Source: Sporosarcina sp. Marseille-Q4943
Lineage (GTDB): Bacteria; Bacillota; Bacilli; Bacillales_A; Planococcaceae
DNA: 64,000 bases
Direction: 5' to 3'
Assembly: GCF_943736995.1 (NCBI RefSeq)
Contig: NZ_CALSFT010000002.1
Span: 124,001 to 188,000 of the forward strand
How positions within the stretch are numbered: position 1 is the first letter of the stretch; the number at the start of each line of letters is the position of its first letter. The notes under the pieces are model-generated. The model did no database searches and was not told the DNA's origin. It saw nothing but the letters and a program-made list of their open reading frames with translations. This document shows positions 9,320-17,775 of this stretch, piece after piece. Made by a program: the position numbers and the translations under genes.

Positions 9320-10306
9320 ATGCCGTCAATTAAAGTGGCCATACTCGGTTTCGGTACGGTCGGTGAAGGTGTTTACAGAATCCTGCAGGAAAAGCGGGAA
9401 GAGATTAAAAGAAGCACTGGTTTCACCGTTGATGTCGTATCCATCCTTGTAAAAGACAAGGCAAAAGAACGTATGCCGATTACAGGCGCAAAATTTACAG
9501 ATGACATTCAGGAAATATTGGGGAATCCCGAAATCGATATCGTTCTCGAAGCGATTGTCGGGGAAGAACCTGCGTATACGTATTTGTCGGATGCGATCGA
9601 GAAGGGTTGCCACATCATTACCGCGAACAAAAAGATGTTTGCAAAACACGGACCTGCGTTAATGAAACATGCCGAGTTCCGGGATGTGCAAGTTGGGTTC
9701 GAAGCGACGACAGCTGGCGGCGTCCCGGTCATCCGGACGGTGTCCAATTTGCTGGCAAGTGATCGTATCAAACGGATCCAAGGCATTTTAAATGGGACGT
9801 CAAATTTCATTTTGACGAAAATGCGCGATGAAGGATCTTCATTCAAACAAGCACTTTCTGATGCGCAGCAAAACGGGTTCGCTGAAGCGGATCCTGCAGA
9901 TGACGTGGATGGCACGGACGCCTTCCGTAAACTGATGATTTTGAGCTCGCTCGCTTTCGGTCAACAGCCCGATTGGGAGGACGTCCCTGTCGTCGGAATC
10001 GATCATCTTAAGTCGATCGATATTATTGATGCATCGAAAGGCGATCTCCGTTATCGTCACGTGGCGGATATTTGGAAAGACGAAAAAGGGAAGTTGCAAG
10101 CGACTGTAGGTCCGGTTTTGATTGGCGCCGATCATCCGCTGTTCAGCATTGACGGTGTCGACAATGCAATCATTCTAGATACCGAGTACCTTGGTTCATT
10201 GACTTTGGTTGGCCCTGGTGCGGGAATGTACCCGACAGGAAGTGCGATGGTTGCCGACCTGCTGCATATCATTCGTCAACACAAAGCGGTCATGGTACCG
10301 AATTGA
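9320..10306 (+). CDS. hom: Homoserine dehydrogenase lacking the ACT domain
   Basis: A 328-residue NAD(P)-dependent homoserine dehydrogenase that reduces aspartate semialdehyde to homoserine. The Rossmann motif GFGTVGEGV is near residue 10. The substrate region includes NGTSNFILTKM and the downstream EADPADDVDGTDAFRK signature. Bacillus Hom is about 430 residues with a C-terminal ACT domain for threonine feedback; this protein stops right after the catalytic region (GPGAGMYPTGSAMVADL), so the ACT domain is absent. Its place behind metY, under the S-box, suggests a methionine-dedicated isoenzyme free of threonine inhibition (inference). Confidence 0.92.
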   Translation: MPSIKVAILGFGTVGEGVYRILQEKREEIKRSTGFTVDVVSILVKDKAKERMPITGAKFTDDIQEILGNPEIDIVLEAIVGEEPAYTYLSDAIEKGCHIITANKKMFAKHGPALMKHAEFRDVQVGFEATTAGGVPVIRTVSNLLASDRIKRIQGILNGTSNFILTKMRDEGSSFKQALSDAQQNGFAEADPADDVDGTDAFRKLMILSSLAFGQQPDWEDVPVVGIDHLKSIDIIDASKGDLRYRHVADIWKDEKGKLQATVGPVLIGADHPLFSIDGVDNAIILDTEYLGSLTLVGPGAGMYPTGSAMVADLLHIIRQHKAVMVPN

Positions 10307-10310
10307 AAAA

Positions 10311-10342
10311 GTGGAGGGGGAATTTTTAATTCCGTCCTCCAC
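10311..10342. terminator. Hairpin after hom (terminator-like)
   Basis: GTGGAGG pairs with CCTCCAC (10311-10317 with 10336-10342), and inside GGAATT pairs with AATTCC around a TTT loop. There is no T-tract, so termination efficiency is uncertain. Confidence 0.5.
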
Positions 10343-10528
10343 TCAGCCTGTTGGTAAACGCTCGCATCCGTTGTTGCTCGTCTCGCTCTTCCGCTCATGA
10401 ACTTAAGTTCTATTCGCGTCTTCGCTCGACGTCGCGCGGGCTCGCAGGATGCGAGTCATGCAACCGTCGCCACAGGACGTGGTGCTCTTAGGTTGCCTTC
10501 CTTGACAAGCGTTTTCAATCAGGCTGAG
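10342..10528. repeat. Structured inverted-repeat element, about 187 bp
   Basis: The ends are inverted: CTCAGCCTG (10342-10350) with CAGGCTGAG (10520-10528), and AAACGCT (10356-10362) with AGCGTTT (10508-10514). Nested inside are CTCGCATCC/GGATGCGAG (10361-10369, 10447-10455), GCAACC/GGTTGC (10460-10465, 10491-10496) and a hairpin CGCCAC-aggac-GTGGTG (10468-10484). The whole segment can fold as a branched cruciform or RNA. It has no credible gene and is more GC-rich than its flanks. It resembles non-coding repeat elements I have seen in Bacillales genomes, but I cannot name a family with certainty. Confidence 0.6.
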
Positions 10529-10555
10529 GAGTTTCTTGCGCATCATAGCTTTCCT

Positions 10556-10605
10556 TAAAAAAGAGTGTAGACAAAGTCGAAAAATGACTTTATCTACACT
10601 TTTTT
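10556..10605. terminator. Strong bidirectional terminator
   Basis: AGTGTAGA (10564-10571) pairs with TCTACACT (10593-10600), extended inward by AAGTC/GACTT and flanked by A- and T-runs on opposite sides. It serves the BCCT gene on the minus strand. Confidence 0.85.
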
Positions 10606-10612
10606 ATGTCGT

Positions 10613-12130
10613 TCAAACGTTGTCTTTCGCTTTCCTTCTTCTCGGCCGTTCACTCTTTGGCAGTTCGCTCTTCAACGCTTTGAGTAATGAAATAATCATT
10701 AGCAAAATGATGAAAGAGAAAGGCAATGCGGCAATGATGATCGTGTTTTGCAGTGCAGTCAATCCATTTACGGACAATAAAATAATCGCAATGGTCGATT
10801 GGATGACACCCCAAATGATTTTCACACTATTCGGTGGGGTCAATGATCCGTACGTGGACTGCATGCCTAACACAAATGTCGCCGAGTCTGCGGACGTAAT
10901 GAAAAAGGATGCAATGAGCAAAACAGCTACAATTGAAATGATAATTGACAAAGGCATCGCATGGAACATTTCAAAAATCGTCAACTCAGTGTCCGTCTTC
11001 GCTAAATCTACAATCCCTTCACGTTGCATATTGATGGCGGTCGTTCCAAAAGCTGAAAACCAGATGGCGCTAAGGACGGTTGGCGCCAACATGACAACAA
11101 CCATGAATTCCCGGATTGTTCTGCCTTTCGATACCCGTGCGATGAACATGCTGACGAACGGTGCCCATGAAATCCACCATGCCCAATAGAAGATCGTCCA
11201 ATCTTCTAACCAGCCACGATGAATATCATTCAAAGGTGCAGTACGGAAACTCATCGAAACAAGATTGGCGAGATAGCCCCCGATGGAATCAGTGAAAACA
11301 TTGAAAATGAGTAAAGTCGGTCCTAAGATGAGGACAAAACCTAATAGGGCGATCGCCAATATTAAGTTTGTGTTCGATAAATATTTGATGCCTTTGCTAA
11401 GTCCTGACCAGGCCGACATAACAAAAAGAACGGTCACGACTGCAATGATGATCAGTTGTGAAGTGAATCCGATCGTAAAGCCGAATAGATAATTCAGCCC
11501 TGCGTTAATTTGAACAGCACCGAAGCCGAGAGAAGTGGCAACGCCAAAAGCTGTTGCAAATACGGCAAGCACATCGACGAGAACGCCCCAAGGCCCTTCC
11601 ATCTTTTTACCGAAAATCGGCTTCAATGTTGCTGAAATTAACCCTGGCTCCTCTTTGCGGAATTGGAAATATGCCAAAGCAAGCCCAACAATCCCGTACA
11701 TGGCCCATACATGCAATCCCCAATGGAAAAATGTCTGTCGCATCGCCTCTTTAAAAGCAGCGTCCGTATTGGGCTCTGCAGTTGCAGGATTAATGGCATA
11801 GTGGGAGAGTGGTTCGGCGGCTCCGTAAAACACTAATCCAATTCCCATCCCAGCAGAAAATAGCATGGCAATCCAAGTGATTGTTGAAAACGTCGGGCGG
11901 TCCGCATCTTGCCCTAAACGCACTTTGCCGAAAGGGCTGAAAATGAAGAATATGCTAAGCACAAGAAGAAATGAGAGCAGAAGCATGTAATACCATCCAA
12001 ATGAAGATGAAACGAAGGATTTGATGGATGTTGTAACGGCTTCAAAACTTTCCGCCGCAGCAACTCCATATCCAACGGCTAATATAATTAGACCAATTGT
12101 GATATAAAATACGTTTGATATTTTTCGCAT
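10613..12130 (-). CDS. BCCT family betaine/choline/carnitine transporter
   Basis: A 505-residue, 12-TM sodium-coupled osmolyte transporter. The BCCT signature is visible as MLFSAGMGIGLVFYGAAEPLSHY, with the aromatic-rich segment WTIFYWAWWISWAPFVSMFIARVSKG further on (written as known family landmarks; the first glycine-rich run is the substrate/sodium site). Length matches OpuD/BetL-type glycine betaine carriers. The start at 12130 follows AGGGGGAAAC; an upstream in-frame ATG has no ribosome binding site. The basic C-terminal tail (RPRRRKAK) is where related proteins carry osmosensing charges. Confidence 0.92.
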   Translation of the reverse strand: MRKISNVFYITIGLIILAVGYGVAAAESFEAVTTSIKSFVSSSFGWYYMLLLSFLLVLSIFFIFSPFGKVRLGQDADRPTFSTITWIAMLFSAGMGIGLVFYGAAEPLSHYAINPATAEPNTDAAFKEAMRQTFFHWGLHVWAMYGIVGLALAYFQFRKEEPGLISATLKPIFGKKMEGPWGVLVDVLAVFATAFGVATSLGFGAVQINAGLNYLFGFTIGFTSQLIIIAVVTVLFVMSAWSGLSKGIKYLSNTNLILAIALLGFVLILGPTLLIFNVFTDSIGGYLANLVSMSFRTAPLNDIHRGWLEDWTIFYWAWWISWAPFVSMFIARVSKGRTIREFMVVVMLAPTVLSAIWFSAFGTTAINMQREGIVDLAKTDTELTIFEMFHAMPLSIIISIVAVLLIASFFITSADSATFVLGMQSTYGSLTPPNSVKIIWGVIQSTIAIILLSVNGLTALQNTIIIAALPFSFIILLMIISLLKALKSELPKSERPRRRKAKDNV

Positions 12131-12396
12131 GTTTCCCCCTATGAATAATGGTTTTTTGAAACGACTACACACTATACCAATCATGAAGCGGGAATGCAAA
12201 GGCAGTGAAAATGTAAACACTTACACAAATGAATCATTTGATTTTTTTATTAACATGTACAGAATGCATACTTAAGGTGCTGGCTAGAAGTAAAAAGAAA
12301 CTTTAGAATTGAAAAATTCGATTGGATTGAATGAAAAAATTGTGTCTTTCTGACTATGGCACATCCCTGATTTCAGTTTACCCTCTGTAAGAGAAT

Positions 12397-12627
12397 TTAA
12401 TCCTCGTCTTTGATATCCCGATCTGGAGGAATTGGTTCATTTAAGTAGTCCTCAATTTGCCTTTTCAACGTTTCGAGTTGGGTGAAATAGTTGCTGAACT
12501 GATTTTGGTTGATGAAAAACTGTTCGCCGTCATGGACGGCACGGATGCGTCCTTCCCATACATACTTTCTGACTTGCTCGGCAGGCATACCTAAATATTC
12601 TGCTGTTTCTTCAATCGTCATATACAT
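12397..12627 (-). CDS. Small excisionase-type helix-turn-helix protein
   Basis: A 76-residue protein starting at ATG 12627 after AAGGAGG. Residues 1-50 look like a MerR/excisionase-type winged helix (TIEETAEYLGMPAEQVRKYV, then EGRIRAVHDGEQFFI). The C-terminus is acidic (DRDIKDED). Such domains are found in stand-alone DNA-binding proteins as well as in phage excisionases; no integrase or att site is nearby, so there is no sign of a mobile element. Function is unknown. Confidence 0.75.
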   Translation of the reverse strand: MYMTIEETAEYLGMPAEQVRKYVWEGRIRAVHDGEQFFINQNQFSNYFTQLETLKRQIEDYLNEPIPPDRDIKDED

Positions 12628-12735
12628 CAAAAAAACCTCCTTCTTTATTTCATTATAATGCAACGATGCTCCTCCTACATATTTTGATTGTACTTGGGCA
12701 ATGTTAAAAGAAGTATATGAATGGAGGCAACAACA

Positions 12736-13104
12736 ATGAATGAGGAAACAAACGTGAACCACGGAAGGTCGCTTCTGATCAAAGCAATATTGATTTTTCC
12801 GGTTCTATGGATTGTGTTAACGGTCTTTAATGGTGTTTCTTTTTGGCACTCGACTATTTTAGGTGTCGCTTTACTGTTAATTTCCTACCTGGGAGATTTG
12901 ATGATCTTCCCAAGAGTGGGCAATATGACCGCGACGATTGGAGACTTGGCGTTAGCATTTATCGTTCTATGGGGTGGCTTGAATTTGCTTGGCTATTCGG
13001 AAGCTATGGGAGAAGCATTTCTGGCAGGAGCTATTCTCGCTGTCGGGGAATACTTTTTTCACTCTTGGCTATTAAAAACACAATACGGCAACACTTATGT
13101 ATGA
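12736..13104 (+). CDS. DUF2512 (YndM-like) membrane protein
   Basis: A 122-residue protein with four predicted membrane helices and the conserved core SYLGDLMIFPRVGNMTATIGDLALAF, as in the DUF2512/YndM family of Bacillales. The start at 12736 follows GGAGG; an ATG 15 bp upstream would precede that site. The family has no established function. The gene stands alone, divergent from the small helix-turn-helix gene and ended by a bidirectional terminator. Confidence 0.8.
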   Translation: MNEETNVNHGRSLLIKAILIFPVLWIVLTVFNGVSFWHSTILGVALLLISYLGDLMIFPRVGNMTATIGDLALAFIVLWGGLNLLGYSEAMGEAFLAGAILAVGEYFFHSWLLKTQYGNTYV

Positions 13105-13111
13105 GTAAAAG

Positions 13112-13150
13112 AAAACAGAGAGCGGCGTTCAATGCCACTCTCTGTTTTTT
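13112..13150. terminator. Bidirectional terminator
   Basis: AAAACAGAGAG (13112-13122) pairs with CTCTCTGTTTT (13138-13148), with A- and T-runs on opposite sides; shared by the DUF2512 gene and queT. Confidence 0.85.
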
Positions 13151-13154
13151 AATC

Positions 13155-13646
13155 TTATATGAGTTTGCTGAAATTAAGTCGTTTATCCAATGCAACCATT
13201 ACAGGAATGCCGATTGCCATGACGACAAATTCGCCAACAGCGACGAAAAGCCAAGTCAGTAGGAAAGGCAGTTCCAGAACGATGTTCAACTCCCAAGCGA
13301 TAAGGAACATCGTGAATGTGAATACAATTGTATTGAAAAACATCCGTCGGTAAATCCCTTTAATGAATTTCGCGGATAGGATTGTAATTGATAGAGCGAG
13401 GACGGATTGCCCAACTCCGAATACGAGATCGATCGGTCCCAATTCTGAAAAAAGCAGATTGGCAACAAAAACGCCTAATACGACGCCGACGATATATTTT
13501 TTATTGAACACGACGAGATGATTGAACATCTCTGACAAGCGAAACTGAATGTTTGTGAATCCGAACGGGGCAATCAAAAACGTCACAGCAACATACAACG
13601 CAGCGATAATACCGCTCGTTGCCATCGTTTTTACTTTCATATTCAT
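13155..13646 (-). CDS. queT: QueT family queuosine-precursor transporter
   Basis: A 163-residue membrane protein with about five or six helices, the S-component (substrate-binding) subunit of an ECF-type importer. The N-terminal MATSGIIAALYVAVTF and the FRLSEMFNHLVVF segment are typical of QueT. QueT imports queuosine precursors such as preQ1 for tRNA modification. A preQ1 riboswitch lies directly in front of the gene, which strongly supports the call. No energising ECF module is encoded nearby, so it probably uses shared EcfA/EcfT subunits. Confidence 0.92.
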   Translation of the reverse strand: MNMKVKTMATSGIIAALYVAVTFLIAPFGFTNIQFRLSEMFNHLVVFNKKYIVGVVLGVFVANLLFSELGPIDLVFGVGQSVLALSITILSAKFIKGIYRRMFFNTIVFTFTMFLIAWELNIVLELPFLLTWLFVAVGEFVVMAIGIPVMVALDKRLNFSKLI

Positions 13647-13650
13647 TTCT

Positions 13651-13687
13651 CCTTAGTTTTTTTTCGTGGGATGGTTACGAACCACGC
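13651..13687 (-). promoter_or_regulatory. preQ1-I riboswitch (translational type)
   Basis: On the minus strand CGTGG pairs with CCACG around TTCGTAACCATC, followed by an A-run and CTAAGG, the hallmark of the class I preQ1 aptamer in which the loop and A-rich tail form a pseudoknot. The terminal AAGGAG is the Shine-Dalgarno sequence of queT, so preQ1 binding should hide it and block translation. No separate terminator is present. Confidence 0.93.
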
Positions 13688-13815
13688 GGCAAAAAAGCCT
13701 GCCTATTAGTGTACCATAGAGCTATTGGTCGTTCAATAGCCATTAATTTCAAGAGGAATTGAGGCTTGTATGATAAACTGAAGGAAACAGTTACAACAGT
13801 ACAGGAGGATACCAT

Positions 13816-14232
13816 ATGTCTGCGAACGAAATTAGGAAAACGATACTTATTGAATCCCCTATTGAAACGATTTGGCCGTATGTGTCAACAGCAGAAGGAA
13901 TTGGTGCTTGGTTCATGCCGAACGATCTGGAACCGGTCGAAGGGAAGGAGTTCACCTTGCAAGCGGGTCCCTGGGGAAAATCTCCATGTAAAGTGACGCA
14001 AGTCCAACCGCCGAACAGTTTGTCGTTCGACTGGGGAAAGGATTGGCATGTTCATTTTCAATTGAAGGAAATTGATGGCCAAACCGAGTTGACGTTCATC
14101 CACGCTGGCTGGGAAGAAGGTAAACAGACGGAGTTCGGTGAATCGCACGACGTCGTTCGACCGCGTATGTCCGAGGGTTGGAATGGACTTTTGGCGAAGC
14201 TTAAAAATGTAATCGGATCGACAGCCGAATAA
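13816..14232 (+). CDS. SRPBCC / AHSA1-type domain protein
   Basis: A 138-residue START-like (SRPBCC) protein. Visible landmarks are IESPIETIWPYVSTAEGIGAWF at the N-terminus and the C-terminal helix RPRMSEGWNGLLAKLKN. The fold forms a hydrophobic ligand pocket; members are often called activators of Hsp90 ATPase-like proteins, but in Bacillales most are uncharacterised. ATG follows CAGGAGG. It stands as a single gene between queT and an EamA transporter. Confidence 0.85.
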   Translation: MSANEIRKTILIESPIETIWPYVSTAEGIGAWFMPNDLEPVEGKEFTLQAGPWGKSPCKVTQVQPPNSLSFDWGKDWHVHFQLKEIDGQTELTFIHAGWEEGKQTEFGESHDVVRPRMSEGWNGLLAKLKNVIGSTAE

Positions 14233-14299
14233 TTGAGAGAATTCATACACCCTTCTTCGATATCATGATATATTCATAATATCGGGGGAGGGGATTTCT

Positions 14300-15178
14300 T
14301 TGTCACAACGAATTGCATTCATAGTTGTCTTATTAGGAGCGGTGCTTTGGGGAACGACGGGCACCGCGCAAACATTCATGCCGCAAACGGTTCACCCGTT
14401 GGCGGTCGGTGCCTCAAGGCTTGCGGTCGGCGGTTTCACTTTGCTCATACTCATGCTTGCTCTTCGAAAAATCGACTTTCGGAACTGGCCGTGGAAAGCG
14501 ACGCTCCTTTCGGCATTGGCGATGGCAATCTTCCAATATTGCTTTTTCACGTCAATCCGGTTGACGGGCATCGCCATCGGAACCGTAGTTACGATTGGAA
14601 GTGCACCGATGTTTTCAGGGATTATTGAATGGTTAATCTTGAAGAAGCGCCCGACAAAAATATGGGCAACTGCCACATCCCTTGCCATTGTCGGCTGTGT
14701 ATTATTATTTTCGAATAAAGAGGGGCTCGTCGTCAATCCGATCGGCGTCTCACTTTCATTAATTGCCGGACTTTTATTTGCCTTTTATACTTTATTTAAT
14801 AAAGAAGTGTTAGAAAAAGTGGACGCTATTCCAACCGTTGCCGTCATTTTCTCGGTGAGTGCAATCATGCTTATGCCATTTTTGTTCATCTTCGAAACGG
14901 AAGGGTTGCTCACTGTTCCTGGTATCTCGACAATGATTTATCTCGGCATCGCGACGACAAGTGTGGCATATATCTTGTTTTCCACCGGGTTACGTCACAT
15001 CCCCTCGTCATCCGCGGTTACGCTCTCGCTAGCCGAACCGCTCACTGCCGCGATTTTAAGCGTGCTCGTCGTCGGGGAAAGATTGGATCTAGTTTCGTGG
15101 ACAGGAATCGCGCTTCTCTTAGGCGGAATCCTCGTTTTGACGTTAAGCGGAAGAAAAGGAAAGGCTGCCGTTCAATAG
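14300..15178 (+). CDS. EamA family (DMT superfamily) transporter
   Basis: A 292-residue protein with ten predicted membrane helices in two EamA repeats (first about residues 5-135, second about 150-285). N-terminal GAVLWGTTGTAQTFMP and C-terminal SLAEPLTAAILSVLVVGERL are family landmarks. These proteins export metabolites or amino acids. The start is TTG at 14300 after GGGGGAGGGG. The substrate is unknown. A small hairpin overlaps the stop codon. Confidence 0.88.
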   Translation: MSQRIAFIVVLLGAVLWGTTGTAQTFMPQTVHPLAVGASRLAVGGFTLLILMLALRKIDFRNWPWKATLLSALAMAIFQYCFFTSIRLTGIAIGTVVTIGSAPMFSGIIEWLILKKRPTKIWATATSLAIVGCVLLFSNKEGLVVNPIGVSLSLIAGLLFAFYTLFNKEVLEKVDAIPTVAVIFSVSAIMLMPFLFIFETEGLLTVPGISTMIYLGIATTSVAYILFSTGLRHIPSSSAVTLSLAEPLTAAILSVLVVGERLDLVSWTGIALLLGGILVLTLSGRKGKAAVQ

Positions 15179-15186
15179 GCAGCCTT
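15161..15186 (+). terminator. Hairpin overlapping the EamA stop codon
   Basis: AAGGCTGCC (15161-15169) pairs with GGCAGCCTT (15178-15186). The T-tract is missing, so this is a weak terminator or mRNA-end stabiliser. Confidence 0.45.
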
Positions 15187-15190
15187 ACAA

Positions 15191-15338
15191 ACGCATAAAC
15201 TTTCAAATTCCGCATAAATTGCCGTATTTACGCATAAACCGCCGCAAAAGCGCATAAAACGCTAAATCAGCTCATAAATCAAGAAAAGTACGCATAAACT
15301 TCTCCAATTACGCATAAATCGCTGCAAACGCGCATAAC
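15191..15338. repeat. Array A1: eight CGCATAAA words, 20-bp period
   Basis: Core words begin at 15192, 15211, 15231, 15251, 15271 (CTCATAAA), 15291, 15311 and 15331. After the first step the period is exactly 20 bp. The 12 bases between cores differ in each unit. The array fills the convergent gap between the EamA gene and the CPBP protease gene and contains no gene. Confidence 0.9.
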
Positions 15339-15342
15339 CGTC

Positions 15343-16233
15343 TTACTCCGACTTCATCTTCACATACATCCTCGTCGCGAAATACCCGAGAATAATAAGC
15401 AGCGTCGCTAGTAAGCCGCCTTCCAACCCGAACGCTCCGCCTGTGAGCCATGCATTGCCATCTTCCACCGAAACAGTATACATCCCATGCGGAGTCAGTC
15501 CGCTCACCGCAAATCCGAAGACATTCCCTTGAAAGTAATTCCATGTAATATGATAGCCAATCGGCAGCCATAAGCTTTTCGTCGCGTCAAACATATAGGC
15601 GAATAAAATCCCGACCAATGCAATGTTGATCAGTCCTAACACGCTGACGTTCGGATTCATGCCGTGCGCCAAACTGAAAACGACAGCTGATACGACGTAA
15701 ATAAGCCACTTCGGATTTCCACGACTTTCCATCGTCGACATGACATACCCTCGGAAAAAAATCTCCTCAGAAAAGCCGACAAAGATGAACATGACAAGAA
15801 ATGATAATGAGAACACGGAAAACTCGGGTTTAGTGAGTGAATTAAGTAACGTTATATTTCCGGTAGCCAATAGAATAAAGAAAATGATTGCAATCGACGC
15901 CGCTCCAAGCAGGAGGCCGAAACCTAAATCTTTTAGTGGACCCCTGAATCCCAATTCTTTCAACGTCCCTTTATTCACAAAACGCCATAGCAACACCGTC
16001 GCAAGCATTCCGCCAACTGTCCCGCCGCCTTGCGTCAAAAGGAAAATCCATGGATGCCTGTCAAAAGCGGCCATGATATCCATATCGTAATTTCCATCTT
16101 GAAACGGGAAATCAATGAATGCCAACAAGACTGCGCCGGGCAAGGCGAAAATTTGCTGGGCAATGAACATCGCAACGAACGCCAAAAAAATCAGCCATCC
16201 AGCACGAACTTGGTTTGCTTCGTTTTTGAACAA
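15343..16233 (-). CDS. CPBP family intramembrane metalloprotease
   Basis: A 296-residue, roughly eight-helix membrane protein of the CPBP/Abi (CAAX protease and bacteriocin-processing) family. The diagnostic motifs are SEEIFFRGYVMS (EExxxR), SLAHG and GYHITWNYFQ, which supply the metal ligands and catalytic glutamates. I choose TTG at 16233 as start, 7 bases behind GGGGG; an open frame to 16296 overlaps the preceding gene and lacks a binding site. It appears to be the last gene of a three-gene minus-strand unit. Substrates of this family in Bacillales are mostly unknown. Confidence 0.87.
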   Translation of the reverse strand: MFKNEANQVRAGWLIFLAFVAMFIAQQIFALPGAVLLAFIDFPFQDGNYDMDIMAAFDRHPWIFLLTQGGGTVGGMLATVLLWRFVNKGTLKELGFRGPLKDLGFGLLLGAASIAIIFFILLATGNITLLNSLTKPEFSVFSLSFLVMFIFVGFSEEIFFRGYVMSTMESRGNPKWLIYVVSAVVFSLAHGMNPNVSVLGLINIALVGILFAYMFDATKSLWLPIGYHITWNYFQGNVFGFAVSGLTPHGMYTVSVEDGNAWLTGGAFGLEGGLLATLLIILGYFATRMYVKMKSE

Positions 16234-16276
16234 ATGATAACCCCCTATGCTTCTAACTTTATGCTGAAAATAAGGT

Positions 16277-16837
16277 TTAAATGTGCGTGTTAACACGAAG
16301 TTGCTCAGGGCTGATACGCCGGATGGCTCCGATTAATAATAGAAGCAGAATATCCATGACTAGCGCACCGATGAATGAAATTATGGAAAGGGCGACCCAT
16401 CCGTCTCCCGGTACATTCATCGAAAAGGAGAGGAGGGCTAAGGCGAATAGATGGATCGCCATGTAAAATTTGAATGTATTTACCGTTCGCCCTTGTAACG
16501 CTTGATCGCCAAAAGCTTCCGCTACATCCTTCAACACGACGAACATGTAATATCCCATAATTGTTTTAAGGACAAGTAGCAAGATAGAGTATGACGACCA
16601 TCCGATTGAAAGGGACGTTTCCGAAAGGTTCACGAAGACGGAAGGAATCGAAATGAAGATACCGACCAGTGCGACAATCCTCGCTTTTTTCGCTCCAGGA
16701 TACGCGTCAATGAGCTTGGAACACCCGGATAAAAGTAAGATATAGCCGATCGGATCCGCTAATAGATCTATGCCGACATGGAGTCGGAAAAAGATGAATA
16801 CATACCCCCAGAAGATTTGCCGCAATGCTTTATTCAT
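16277..16837 (-). CDS. Uncharacterised multi-pass membrane protein
   Basis: A 186-residue protein with five or six hydrophobic segments and the N-terminal stretch FRLHVGIDLLADPIGYILLLSG (only the position, residues 17-38, matters). I do not recognise a characterised family. It overlaps the preceding gene by 8 bp (16830-16837), so the two are translationally coupled, and it is followed by the CPBP protease gene. The trio may act together at the membrane, but there is no direct evidence. Confidence 0.75.
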   Translation of the reverse strand: MNKALRQIFWGYVFIFFRLHVGIDLLADPIGYILLLSGCSKLIDAYPGAKKARIVALVGIFISIPSVFVNLSETSLSIGWSSYSILLLVLKTIMGYYMFVVLKDVAEAFGDQALQGRTVNTFKFYMAIHLFALALLSFSMNVPGDGWVALSIISFIGALVMDILLLLLIGAIRRISPEQLRVNTHI

Positions 16838-17687
16838 ACGAATCCCTCCCTGTTTTTTCCCGTATGATCCTGTTCACATCCGCCTGTTTTAAATAAGGGT
16901 GTTGCCAATTGTAGCCGCCGTTGCTCGTGAAAGGCGTGCCTGCTGCTGTCGTTCCCGATAGATTGATACGGAAAGATGAAGGGATTGAGGCGGCGGTATG
17001 ATTCAATTGCATTGCAACCGTTATATGTTCACCTTCACTTAAGTGGATGGGAAGCTCAATGCCATCCAAAGCTTTGTCCTTTTGATTTGGGTTTCCAGTA
17101 ATGGATACGGTGAGCTGGTCCTCGAATGCGCTGCTGAATGGTGTAGATATTTTTTGGATGGAAAGCGGTTCGGTTGCCAAAAACGAGTGCGAACTCCGAC
17201 CGTCATCACTTCCACCGCCTGACGTTAACTTCAGTGGAATCGGATCGTCCGATGTAAAGTATCCCGCGGGATGAATGATGACTTCACCGATTGAAACGGT
17301 GGATGCTTTCCCGTCAGAATAGAATACTTGCATTTCATTAAATGAACGATCATTATCACTCTCATTTAATTGTCTTAATTCGACTGTTATACTTCTGAGC
17401 TCTTGATGTTTAGAAGTGTCCACTGCTTGAGGGCTGGCCTCCGGATAGATAAATTCATGCTGCGGCAGTCCTTCGACATCCCCTAGTACTATGTAATTGA
17501 TGTAGGATTGATCATTTTTATTTGCCAAGTAATAAAAAGTGACATTGCTTTGATGGCCCATCACCGCTTCAATATAATGAACTAGAAAAACAGGTTCTTT
17601 CAACTGTTTTGAGTAGGCGTATAATGAATTTGCAATCCAGCTGATTACAATCAGTCCGAGCACCGCCCAAAAATATCGTTCTCTCAC
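16830..17687 (-). CDS. Uncharacterised exported/membrane-anchored protein
   Basis: A 285-residue protein with one N-terminal membrane segment (about residues 7-24) and a long, probably beta-rich extracellular part with no cysteines. Threonine/serine-rich and SGGGSDDG linkers are present. I do not recognise a family. It begins the three-gene unit and overlaps the next gene by 8 bp. Array A2 and the metG terminator lie upstream. Confidence 0.7.
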   Translation of the reverse strand: MRERYFWAVLGLIVISWIANSLYAYSKQLKEPVFLVHYIEAVMGHQSNVTFYYLANKNDQSYINYIVLGDVEGLPQHEFIYPEASPQAVDTSKHQELRSITVELRQLNESDNDRSFNEMQVFYSDGKASTVSIGEVIIHPAGYFTSDDPIPLKLTSGGGSDDGRSSHSFLATEPLSIQKISTPFSSAFEDQLTVSITGNPNQKDKALDGIELPIHLSEGEHITVAMQLNHTAASIPSSFRINLSGTTAAGTPFTSNGGYNWQHPYLKQADVNRIIREKTGRDSYE

Positions 17688-17775
17688 ACGTTATCCCCCT
17701 TCCGGAATTTCCCTTTATCTGTCTATTGTCTCAAATCAGATGTGGTATTGCATCAATTATTTGGGGAGGAGGAGT

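Noticed and set aside
12397..12627. The excisionase-like protein as a mobile-element marker
   Set aside because: No integrase, att repeat, phage gene or composition change is present nearby; such small helix-turn-helix proteins also occur in chromosomal genes.
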